A stretch of DNA of 6,044 nt from Geminicoccaceae bacterium (lineage in GTDB: Bacteria > Pseudomonadota > Alphaproteobacteria > Geminicoccales > Geminicoccaceae), in assembly GCA_030824835.1 (NCBI GenBank), contig JAPJRA010000255.1, positions 1 through 6,044 on the forward strand, written 5' to 3'. Positions within the stretch are counted from its first letter, which is position 1. The number at the start of each line of letters is the position of its first letter. Positions 1 to 5,373 of the stretch are shown in pieces. The position numbers and the translations under genes were made by a program. A model generated the notes under the pieces. The model saw nothing but the letters and a program-made list of their open reading frames with translations, made no database searches and was not told where the DNA came from.

Positions 1-237
1 TTCGTCGTCTGCGTCTTCGCGATCTTTCATGGTCATGCGCACGGCACCGAGCTGCCGCCCGGCGAGAGCGGCCTGCTCTACAGCATGGGCTTCGTGATCG
101 CGACCGGCTGCCTGCATCTGGTGGGGATCACGGCCGGGCTCGCGCACCGTTGGGGGTGGGGCGCGCGTGCCCTGCAGGGCGCAGGTGCCGCCGTTGCCTC
201 GGGCGGACTGTTCTTTCTCTGGCATGCTGTCGCGTGA
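1..237 (+). CDS. hupE: HupE/UreJ-family metal permease, C-terminal part (5' end outside window)
   Basis: Frame 1 is open from the first base and gives 78 residues ending at TGA 235-237. Near the left edge it carries the His-rich motif FHGHAHGTELP (visible residues 9-19), a hallmark of HupE/UreJ proteins, where the histidines are thought to bind Ni(II) or Co(II) during uptake. Two hydrophobic segments follow (about residues 25-49, with His39 inside, and 59-77), which fits the last two membrane helices of a six-helix permease. The family moves nickel or cobalt across the inner membrane for hydrogenase, urease or B12 enzymes. No such enzyme is visible here, so the metal is not settled. The stop overlaps the start of the next gene (GTGA), implying translational coupling. 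The family call rests on the His motif plus helix pattern; the symbol is a family label. Confidence 0.85.
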   Translation, partial: FVVCVFAIFHGHAHGTELPPGESGLLYSMGFVIATGCLHLVGITAGLAHRWGWGARALQGAGAAVASGGLFFLWHAVA

Positions 238-857
238 GGTTGCCTACCTCACGGGTGGCGCTGCTGGTCGCTGCCGTACTGCTGGTGGGCGTGAGCCCGG
301 CCCGGGCGCACCTGGTCACGACGGGGCTCGGCCCGCTCTATGACGGTGCCGCCCACTTCTTCCTCTCGGCCGAGGATCTGGTGCCGGTATTGGCCCTGGC
401 GCTGCTCGGAGGGATGCGTGGGCCCAGGCCGGCGCGCTGGACGCTCTTCGCCCTGTCGACCTGCTGGATGGCCGGCAGCGTGGTCGGCTGGCATGCCGGG
501 ACGCCGCTGGGCGATCTGCTGCCTGCCGTCGCGTTCATCGTCGCGGGTGGGCTGGTGGCGTTGGATGCCGCGCTGCCGGCCGCCGTTCTTGCCGGTCTCG
601 CCGGTCTGATCGGCCTGGGTCAGGGATGGGGCTATGGCTCGGCGGCGGCTGCCGTCGACCTGTCGTGGCCCGCCCTGGCCGGCTGCGCTGCCGCGGTCTT
701 CGTGACGTTCGCGCTGCCGGTGGCGCTGGTGCTGCCGCTCCGCTCACGGGTGGCGAGGACGGCCGTGCGGGTCTTGGGCAGTTGGATCGCGGCCGCAGGC
801 GTTCTCCTGCTCGGCTGGACGCTGCGGCGCGGCGATGGGCTGCCGCCGCTGAGCTGA
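234..857 (+). CDS. second HupE/UreJ-like membrane protein
   Basis: I chose GTG 234 as start because it overlaps the upstream stop as GTGA and places a clean signal peptide at the N terminus (residues 1-25, ending SPARA before HLVTTGLGP). An open frame continues upstream to 150, but that part lies inside the first permease gene. The 207-residue product has a periplasmic N-terminal stretch with HLVTTGLGPLYDG and H41, then about five or six hydrophobic segments (roughly 46-61, 70-87, 95-112, 115-131, 147-168, 180-196). This layout matches the shorter HupE/UreJ-type proteins that sit beside a conventional HupE. By inference it is an accessory or partner subunit in transition-metal uptake; its role is not established. 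It lacks the HGHAHG motif of its neighbour but has a conserved-looking D37-G38 and H41. Family confidence is good, function confidence low. Confidence 0.8.
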   Translation: MRLPTSRVALLVAAVLLVGVSPARAHLVTTGLGPLYDGAAHFFLSAEDLVPVLALALLGGMRGPRPARWTLFALSTCWMAGSVVGWHAGTPLGDLLPAVAFIVAGGLVALDAALPAAVLAGLAGLIGLGQGWGYGSAAAAVDLSWPALAGCAAAVFVTFALPVALVLPLRSRVARTAVRVLGSWIAAAGVLLLGWTLRRGDGLPPLS

Positions 858-858
858 T

Positions 859-894
859 GCGTGAACTTCCTGTAATAAGAAGTGCCGATCACGC
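859..894 (+). promoter_or_regulatory. nested inverted repeat just after the hupE pair
   Basis: GCGTGA (859-864) pairs with TCACGC (889-894). Directly inside it, ACTTC (865-869) pairs with GAAGT (879-883) around a 9-base A/T-rich loop. The two arms make a stem of 11 pairs interrupted by a 5-base bulge (884-888) on the 3' side. It starts one base after the upstream stop codon (855-857). No T-run follows, so it is not a standard intrinsic terminator. It could be an mRNA 3'-end stabiliser, a terminator of unusual form, or a protein-binding site for the small gene downstream. The pairing is read directly; the function is inference. Confidence 0.4.
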
Positions 895-929
895 GATGAC
901 TAGATACGGATGGGCTGGGCGGAGCTATC

Positions 930-946
930 CTGACCTATATCTGACC
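930..946 (+). repeat. tandem CTGACC direct repeat around TATAT
   Basis: CTGACC occurs at 930-935 and again at 941-946, separated by TATAT, so the copies are 11 bases apart, about one helical turn. The motif sits 29 bases before the first ATG of the small gene at 975, in the least GC-rich part of the window. TATATC (936-941) could serve as a weak -10 element, but I find no matching -35 hexamer. A regulator binding one face of the DNA is a reasonable idea but unproven. Confidence 0.3.
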
Positions 947-974
947 ACTAACAGACGAACAATTGCCCGGATAT

Positions 975-1199
975 ATGATGCAGAATCTGATCGACCGCCC
1001 GAACTTCTCCACCAAGAATCAGGACGCGCTCATGCAGGAGTGCGCGGAGGTCGCGGCCAGTCATCTGGATGATGAACGGATGGCTGAGCTGGTGAGGCGG
1101 CTGATCTCGACGCTGGTGGTGCGTGCCGACGATGCGCCGACGGGCCAGGAATCGGCCCGGCGTCATAGCCGCATCCAAAATCTGATCAAGCGCCTCTGA
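975..1199 (+). CDS. small hypothetical protein, about 74 residues
   Basis: I do not recognise this protein. It starts at ATG 975 or the adjacent ATG 978; an in-frame TTG at 963 is also possible. There is no strong Shine-Dalgarno sequence before any of them. The product is soluble, with no signal peptide or membrane segment, and is rich in charged residues. A predicted helical middle (about residues 16-50, including AELVRRLISTLVVRADD) is followed by a basic C-terminal tail (SARRHSRIQNLIKRL). Most codons end in G or C, as in the neighbouring genes, which supports real coding rather than chance. The gene follows a 117-base AT-richer spacer that may hold its own promoter. Its last 14 bases overlap the end of the convergent ATPase gene. 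A small regulatory or nucleic-acid-binding role would fit the basic tail, but this is a guess. Confidence 0.55.
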   Translation: MMQNLIDRPNFSTKNQDALMQECAEVAASHLDDERMAELVRRLISTLVVRADDAPTGQESARRHSRIQNLIKRL

Positions 1200-1914
1200 A
1201 CGCTCGCGGGGTAGCCGATGATGCCGTGTCGCCGACGATGCGGCCGTCGACCAGCTGCACGCGGCGCCGGGCCCGGCCGGCCAGATCGTGATCGTGGGTG
1301 ACCACGATCACCGTTCGCCGGTCGGACGAGACGAGCTGGTCGAAGATGTCGAACACGATCGCAGCATTCGCGGTGTCCAGGTTGCCTGTCGGTTCATCGG
1401 CCAGCAGGATGGCCGGGTCGTTGGCGAGTGCGCGGGCGATGGCCACCCGCTGGCGCATGCCGCCGGAGAGCTGCTCCGGGTACTTGCCGGCGGCGTCGGC
1501 CAGGTTCAGGCGCTCCAGCAGCATCCGGGCACGCGCCCGCATCGCGCGGCCGTCGAGCCGGCCCAGCTTGCGCATCGGGATCAGCACGTTGTCGAGCGTC
1601 GTGAACTCGGGCAGCAGGAAGTGGAACTGGAACACGAAGCCCAGCCGCTCGAGCCGGAGCCGATCCAGCTCGCCGGCGGCGAGCCCGCTGGTGTCCCGGC
1701 CGTCGATCAGCACCATGCCCGAGGTCGGCCGGTCGAGCAGGCCCAGCAGATAGAGCAGGGACGACTTGCCCGAGCCCGATGGGCCGGTCACCGCGACGAA
1801 CTCACCTTTAGCCACCGCCACGTCGATACCGTTGATGAGCGAGATCGGCGGTGGGCCGGGCAGCACCCGCTCGAGCTGCCGTGCCTCGAGGGCGGGCATT
1901 TCCGGTACGCTCAT
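1186..1914 (-). CDS. ABC transporter ATP-binding protein, LolD/MacB type
   Basis: This 242-residue cytoplasmic ATPase powers the permease encoded just upstream. All nucleotide-binding motifs are intact: Walker A GPSGSGKS (44-51, Lys50), Q-loop Gln96 in FVFQFHFLLPEFTTLDNV, signature LSGGM (149-153), Walker B ILLADEP (169-175) with catalytic Glu174, the D-loop GNLD (177-180), and switch His207 in VVTHD. The Q-loop region resembles that of LolD, MacB and DevA, the subfamily that works with four-helix FtsX/MacB permeases rather than with importers. Length is typical (220-250). The start ATG overlaps the permease stop as ATGA, indicating coupled translation; the upstream Shine-Dalgarno is weak. 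Because its partners are one permease and one adaptor protein, a DevBCA/MacAB-type exporter is more likely than LolCDE, which has two permease chains and no fusion protein. Substrate is unknown. Confidence 0.93.
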   Translation of the reverse strand: MSVPEMPALEARQLERVLPGPPPISLINGIDVAVAKGEFVAVTGPSGSGKSSLLYLLGLLDRPTSGMVLIDGRDTSGLAAGELDRLRLERLGFVFQFHFLLPEFTTLDNVLIPMRKLGRLDGRAMRARARMLLERLNLADAAGKYPEQLSGGMRQRVAIARALANDPAILLADEPTGNLDTANAAIVFDIFDQLVSSDRRTVIVVTHDHDLAGRARRRVQLVDGRIVGDTASSATPRAFRGA

Positions 1915-3167
1915 GCCGCCCCGCGGACGATGTCGACCGGATTGAGCCGCGCCGCCCGTCGCGCGGGAATCAGCGCCGCCACCGCCGAGGCCACGACCGC
2001 GAAGACGCCACCGGCCAGATAGGGCCAGGTGTCCCGGGCCAAAATGAAGGTGCCGCGCCCGCCCATCATCGTGCCGGCGGTACCGAAGCGCACCTGCGCC
2101 ATGAGCTCGATCAGCCCCATGCCGACGAAGGCGCCGGCGATGCCGCCCAGGATGCCGACGATGACGCCTTCGGCCAGGAAGATCGCGAGGATGTCGCGCT
2201 GTGCGAACCCCAACGATTTGAGGATCGCGATGTCCCGGGTCTTCTCGTGCACGACGGTCGAGATGATGTTGTAGATGCCGAAGGCCGCCACCAGCAGGAT
2301 GGCGCCGACCACCGAGTACATGATCGAGTTCTGGATCACGAACAGGCTCAAGACATTGCGGTTGGTCTCTTCCCAGCTCTCGGTCCGGTAGCCCACCTGG
2401 CCTTCAATGCGGCGCGCCAACGGTTCGGCCCGGGTCACGTCGGCCAGCCGGATGCGGATCTGGTTCACGATGTTGCTGCGGTCCTGCAGCACCTGGGCCG
2501 TCTTCAGCAATGCAAATGCCTGGCCGCTGTCGATGGAGTTGATCCCGGTGCGCATGATCCCGGTGATCTTCATCGACAGCCTGACCCCGTGCGGCGAGAC
2601 CACGGAGATCGTGTCGCCTACTTCCGCACCCAGGCGCTCGGCCACGCCGCTGCCGATGATGAGAGCGTTGGCGGTCGAGCGCAGGTCCTCGAGCCGGCCC
2701 TGGACCATGTCCTTCTCGATGTTGGTGACCTGCCGTTCACGCTCCGGGTCGATGCCGTACAGCGAGACCGGCACGTCGCGCGTGCCGTAGCGCAGGATGG
2801 CCTGGCCCTGCAGCGTCGGGGCCGCCACGAGACCCGGGATGGCCTCGAGCTGGGCAAGCTTGGCGCGGGCGTTGCGGATACCGCGCGGCTCGTCCTTGGG
2901 CTTCACGCCGCTGACGACGACCGCACCACCTGGAAACGCGGCCAGGGCCGGCTGCGGCGATGCCGAGCGGAACTCGTCCTTGATGACGATGTGCGGGGCC
3001 ACGTCGATGATCTGGCTGACGAAATATTGCTGGAAGCCACGCATCAGCGCGTTGATGCCGATGAAGAACCCGACGCCAAGCGCCACGCCCAGGATCGATA
3101 CGACGGTCTGCCGCTTGCGCTTGCGCAGATGCCCCAGGGCGATGTCGAGGAAGAGCGGGCCGGGCAC
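1911..3167 (-). CDS. MacB/FtsX-type ABC transporter permease (DevC-like)
   Basis: This 418-residue inner-membrane permease has the four-helix layout of the MacB/LolC/FtsX group. TM1 is at about 21-42, followed by a periplasmic domain of some 230 residues (45-275). TM2 (277-305), TM3 (326-356) and TM4 (382-402) follow. The cytoplasmic segment EKTRDIAILKSLG (308-320), the family's typical contact with the ATPase, and the C-terminal PARRAARLNPVDIVRG (401-416) are both textbook features. Such proteins act as homodimers that transmit ATP hydrolysis to the periplasm, pushing substrates from there outward. The start is GTG 3167, three bases after the adaptor gene's stop. The next in-frame Met is residue 42, inside or after TM1, so GTG is preferred although no clear Shine-Dalgarno is seen; translation is probably coupled. 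The ATPase gene follows with a 4-base overlap. The exported substrate is not predictable from sequence. Confidence 0.9.
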   Translation of the reverse strand: MPGPLFLDIALGHLRKRKRQTVVSILGVALGVGFFIGINALMRGFQQYFVSQIIDVAPHIVIKDEFRSASPQPALAAFPGGAVVVSGVKPKDEPRGIRNARAKLAQLEAIPGLVAAPTLQGQAILRYGTRDVPVSLYGIDPERERQVTNIEKDMVQGRLEDLRSTANALIIGSGVAERLGAEVGDTISVVSPHGVRLSMKITGIMRTGINSIDSGQAFALLKTAQVLQDRSNIVNQIRIRLADVTRAEPLARRIEGQVGYRTESWEETNRNVLSLFVIQNSIMYSVVGAILLVAAFGIYNIISTVVHEKTRDIAILKSLGFAQRDILAIFLAEGVIVGILGGIAGAFVGMGLIELMAQVRFGTAGTMMGGRGTFILARDTWPYLAGGVFAVVASAVAALIPARRAARLNPVDIVRGAA

Positions 3168-3170
3168 GGG

Positions 3171-4193
3171 TCAGCCCGCGGCCGGCGGGCTGCCGGCCCG
3201 CACCCGCACCCGGTCGCCGTGGGCCAACCCCGGTGGCGGCTCGACCACGACCTGCTCGCCCAGCTTGAGGCCGGACCGGATCTCGGTCAACAGGGGGCCG
3301 GTCACGCCGACCTCGACCTCGCGGTGCTGGCCGTGCTCATCCGTGACCACGAACACGGCGCCGTCCTGCACGGCGGTGGTCGGCACCAGCACGGCGTCGG
3401 CCGCCTCGCGGACGACGATATTGGCCTCCACGGTCATCCCGATCATCAGCGGGCTGTCCTCGGGGAGCTCGATCCGGACCCGGTAGGTCTTCTGGATGGG
3501 ATCGCCCTTGGGCGTGATCAACGCCAGCCGGCCCTCGAGCACGCGGTCGGGAAAGGCGTCGGCCCGTAGCAGCGCCTTCTGCCCCAGCCGGATGCGCGGC
3601 ACATCCTCCTCGTCGACATCGGCGGTGATGCGCAGGGGCCGCTGCTCGCCGATCCAGAAGACGACGTCGGAGGTGTCCATCATTTCCCCGGGCTCGCCGT
3701 CGCGGCGCAGCACGACGCCGTCGATCGGGGCCTTGAGGATGAAATCGTCGAGCCGTCGGCGCATCGCCTCGGCAGCGGCTTCCAACGCGTAGGCCTCGCT
3801 GCGGGCACGCTCCACCTCGCTGCGCGCGGCTGCCGAGCGGGCGGCCAGACGATCCTGGCGCTCGGCCTCCGCCAGCGCATACTGGGCGCGCGCTTCCGCT
3901 TCGGTCACCTGAGCCTGCGTCACGGTGGCGTCGAGACGAGCCAGCACCTGCCCGGCGGTCACCCGGTCGCCGTCGTCGACGAGCACCTCGAGCAAACGGG
4001 CCTTCTGCGCCGGCGCCACGCCGGCCCACCGAATCGGCTCGACAGTTCCCGTGGCGTAGACCGCCTCGACCGCGGGTCCGGCAACGGCCGGCGCCACGTC
4101 CACCAGCGGCGGCCGATTCTGCCATAGCCACCAACCGCCCGCCACCGCCGCAAGGATCGCTACGGCCAGCAGCAGGCGCAGCACCAAGCGCAT
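3171..4193 (-). CDS. periplasmic adaptor (HlyD/MacA/DevB-type membrane fusion protein)
   Basis: First gene of the exporter operon, 340 residues. One N-terminal anchor helix (about 4-24, ending GGWWLWQ) holds it to the inner membrane. The rest follows the usual adaptor order: a first lipoyl half-motif (about 60-90, VLVDDGDRVTAGQVLARLD), an Ala/Glu/Arg-rich coiled-coil hairpin (90-150), a second lipoyl half (152-170, with LKAPIDGVV), a beta-barrel (about 185-265) and a membrane-proximal domain to the C terminus. The hairpin is short (about 60 residues), so its reach to an outer-membrane channel may be limited. Such proteins link an ABC or RND pump to a TolC-like outer-membrane channel; none is encoded in the window. 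ATG 4193 is preceded by GGGGAG with 8-base spacing (4202-4207), a good ribosome site. An alternative reading as an RND adaptor is unlikely given the ABC genes downstream. Confidence 0.9.
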   Translation of the reverse strand: MRLVLRLLLAVAILAAVAGGWWLWQNRPPLVDVAPAVAGPAVEAVYATGTVEPIRWAGVAPAQKARLLEVLVDDGDRVTAGQVLARLDATVTQAQVTEAEARAQYALAEAERQDRLAARSAAARSEVERARSEAYALEAAAEAMRRRLDDFILKAPIDGVVLRRDGEPGEMMDTSDVVFWIGEQRPLRITADVDEEDVPRIRLGQKALLRADAFPDRVLEGRLALITPKGDPIQKTYRVRIELPEDSPLMIGMTVEANIVVREAADAVLVPTTAVQDGAVFVVTDEHGQHREVEVGVTGPLLTEIRSGLKLGEQVVVEPPPGLAHGDRVRVRAGSPPAAG

Positions 4194-4227
4194 CCATCAG
4201 GCTCCCCGCGCCTCTATGGCACGACCG

Positions 4228-4233
4228 ACTATA
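4228..4233 (-). promoter_or_regulatory. candidate -10 element (TATAGT) for the exporter operon
   Basis: Read on the minus strand, 4233-4228 is TATAGT, five of six matches to the sigma-70 -10 consensus. It lies 34 bases before the adaptor start at 4193, so a transcript would have a leader of roughly 25-30 bases containing the GGGGAG ribosome site. The position expected for a -35 hexamer (about 4251-4256) reads GGTCCG, a poor match, and falls inside the inverted repeat at 4249-4267. This arrangement would suit an activator-dependent or repressible promoter. Sequence match only. Confidence 0.35.
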
Positions 4234-4248
4234 CGCGCCGCAGCCGCC

Positions 4249-4267
4249 GGCGGACCTGTGGTCCGCC
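4249..4267. promoter_or_regulatory. perfect 8-bp inverted repeat, operator candidate
   Basis: GGCGGACC (4249-4256), TGT, GGTCCGCC (4260-4267) is a perfect dyad with a 3-base centre in the 165-bp spacer between the divergent exporter operon and hydrolase gene. It overlaps where the -35 of the exporter promoter would fall and lies 35 bases before the TTGACA hexamer on the other strand. Its length and symmetry suit a dimeric helix-turn-helix regulator. It could also form a hairpin in RNA, but no T-run follows on either strand, so a terminator is less likely. No regulator gene is in view. Confidence 0.4.
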
Positions 4268-4301
4268 AGCACAGCCATGACCGTTCGGCTCGGGCAGTCA
4301 G

Positions 4302-4307
4302 TTGACA
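4302..4307 (+). promoter_or_regulatory. TTGACA, candidate -35 element for the hydrolase gene
   Basis: This is an exact sigma-70 -35 consensus hexamer 51 bases before the hydrolase start and in the right orientation. At 16-18 bases downstream (about 4324-4330) the sequence is C/A/G-rich with no good TATAAT match, so the promoter is only half convincing. The hexamer overlaps a small dyad, GTCA (4297-4300) and TGAC (4303-4306). Confidence 0.25.
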
Positions 4308-4347
4308 GCGGCGTGTGGACCGTCAAGGTCCCTGCCGGCACCATCCC

Positions 4348-4355
4348 GGGGGAAA
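4348..4355 (+). promoter_or_regulatory. ribosome binding site deciding the hydrolase start
   Basis: GGGGGAAA lies just before ATG 4359; the GGGGGA core ends five bases upstream of it. The open frame extends upstream to a TTG at 4302, but this ribosome site, and the signal peptide that begins directly at ATG 4359, select 4359 as the start. Confidence 0.7.
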
Positions 4356-4358
4356 CCG

Positions 4359-5219
4359 ATGCGAACCATGCTGGCGCTCACGCGGCGCTTCGTCCTGGCG
4401 GCCTTCATCGCGGCGCTCCCGGCCAGCATGGTCGTGGCCACCGAGGTCTGGCAGACACTGCCACCGATGCCGACCCGGCCGGCACCGGCTCAGGAAGGCT
4501 ATGCGGCCATCAACGGCGTCGATCTCTACTACGCGACCTATGGCAGTGGTCCGCCGGTGCTCCTGCTGCACGGCGGCCTCGGCAACTCGGACTATTGGGG
4601 CAAGCTCATTCCGGCGCTGGCGGGCAGCCACAAGGTTATCGTCATGGACAGCCGCGGGCACGGACGCAGCACCCGCGACGCGCAGCCCTACAGCTACGAC
4701 CTGATGGCCTCCGACGTCCTGGGCCTGATGGATTTCCTCGGGGTCGTGAAGGCCGACATCGTCGGCTGGAGTGACGGTGGCATCATCGGGCTGGACATCG
4801 CGATGAACCACCCGGACCGCATCGGCAAGCTGTTCACCTTCGGCGCCAACTCGACCCTCGCCGGCCTCAAGGAAGGGTTCGACAGCAACCCGACATTTGC
4901 CGCCTATATCGAGCGCGCCGGCGAGGAATACGCGCAGCTGTCGCAGACGCCCACCGAGTATGACGACTTCCTCAACCAGGTGGGCGCGATGTGGGGCTCG
5001 CAGCCGAACTGGTCCGCGGCCGATCTCGGCCGGATCAAGACGCCCGTCATGATCGCCGACGGCGAGCACGACGAGGCGATCCGGCGCGAGCACACCGAGG
5101 AGCTGGCCAGGCAGGTGCCCAGCGCCGAGCTCTTGATCCTGCCCGGGGTCAGCCACTTCGCCATGCTGCAGGACCCGGCACTGTTCAACCGCGCGGTGGT
5201 CGACTTCCTGGCGCAGTGA
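4359..5219 (+). CDS. exported alpha/beta hydrolase
   Basis: This 286-residue enzyme has an N-terminal export signal (residues 1-27: MRT...TRRFVLAAFIAALPASMVVA), so it should act in the periplasm or outside the cell. The hydrolase fold is complete: oxyanion-region HGG (71-73), DSRGHGRS (97-104), the nucleophile elbow GWSDG with Ser138 (136-140), acid Asp238 in DGEHDEAI, and His266 in GVSHFAM. The small cap region (about 165-220) is of ordinary size. The fold resembles enol-lactone hydrolases and carboxylesterases of the 3-oxoadipate enol-lactonase-like group, but those are cytoplasmic; the substrate here is unknown. The TRRFVL stretch resembles an incomplete twin-arginine motif, so Tat export is possible, though Sec is equally plausible. 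The gene stands alone, divergent from the exporter operon and possibly co-regulated through the shared spacer. The triad assignment is read from motif positions. Confidence 0.9.
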   Translation: MRTMLALTRRFVLAAFIAALPASMVVATEVWQTLPPMPTRPAPAQEGYAAINGVDLYYATYGSGPPVLLLHGGLGNSDYWGKLIPALAGSHKVIVMDSRGHGRSTRDAQPYSYDLMASDVLGLMDFLGVVKADIVGWSDGGIIGLDIAMNHPDRIGKLFTFGANSTLAGLKEGFDSNPTFAAYIERAGEEYAQLSQTPTEYDDFLNQVGAMWGSQPNWSAADLGRIKTPVMIADGEHDEAIRREHTEELARQVPSAELLILPGVSHFAMLQDPALFNRAVVDFLAQ

Positions 5220-5223
5220 GGCC

Positions 5224-5265
5224 ATGCGCCGTCGCTACTGGCTGGACTTCGGGATCGGCGTGTAG
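5224..5265 (+). other. 13-codon ORF after the hydrolase, possible gene remnant
   Basis: ATG 5224 comes four bases after the hydrolase stop, with GAGG (5218-5221) overlapping that stop as a close ribosome site. The peptide is MRRRYWLDFGIGV, ended by TAG immediately followed by TGA. The basic-aromatic start looks like the beginning of a membrane protein, so this could be the stub of a lost downstream gene, a short leader, or chance. The same frame stays open after the double stop up to 5373, but no start or motif supports a product. Confidence 0.2.
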
Positions 5266-5340
5266 TGAGTTCGGCGGGCGCTAACGGGCCATCCAACGAT
5301 CTGTGTCGCCGCCGGCTGTCGGGGCAGGTGCAGGCTATCC

Positions 5341-5373
5341 ATGTCGCTCCCAGTTCGCATCGAGGCCCGATGA
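5341..5373 (+). other. 10-codon ORF overlapping the pyc start
   Basis: ATG 5341 opens a 10-codon frame (MSLPVRIEAR) ending at TGA 5371-5373, which overlaps the pyc ATG 5370 as ATGA. The overlap is the geometry expected for translational coupling, and the pyc ribosome site (GAGG, 5362-5365) lies inside it. No ribosome site is evident for the small ORF itself. It could be a coupling leader or coincidence. Apart from this and the 13-codon ORF, I see nothing definite in the spacer 5220-5369, neither a good promoter nor a terminator. Confidence 0.2.

Noticed and set aside
150..233. Upstream extension of the second HupE-like gene to ATG 150.
   Set aside because: It would overlap the first permease by 88 bases and put a Cys/Arg-rich tail before a clean signal peptide; GTG 234 fits better.
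948..1178. A 76-codon minus-strand frame opposite the small hypothetical gene.
   Set aside because: Either strand could code, but the plus frame has the more typical G/C-ending codons and sits behind a plausible regulatory spacer. The minus frame has no ribosome site I can see.
1288..2022. A 244-codon open frame opposite the ATPase gene.
   Set aside because: It has low-complexity composition and no motifs, and it lies antisense to a complete ABC ATPase.
1851..3569. A 572-codon open frame on the plus strand, opposite the permease and adaptor genes.
   Set aside because: It is antisense to two genes with strong family motifs and has a His/Asp/Arg/Gln-rich composition without domains. This is the usual frame-shadow in high-GC coding DNA, where stop codons are rare.
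1186..4193. Reading the operon as the LolCDE lipoprotein-sorting system because the ATPase is LolD-like.
   Set aside because: There is one permease rather than the LolC/LolE pair, and a membrane-fusion protein is present, which Lol systems do not use.
3337..4344. A 335-codon minus-strand frame overlapping the adaptor gene and the divergent spacer.
   Set aside because: It is Arg/Gly-rich with no hydrophobic or domain pattern; the adaptor frame with its ribosome site explains the region.
4323..5225. A 300-codon minus-strand frame opposite the hydrolase.
   Set aside because: It mirrors the hydrolase in antisense and has no recognisable domain; the plus-strand product has an intact catalytic triad.
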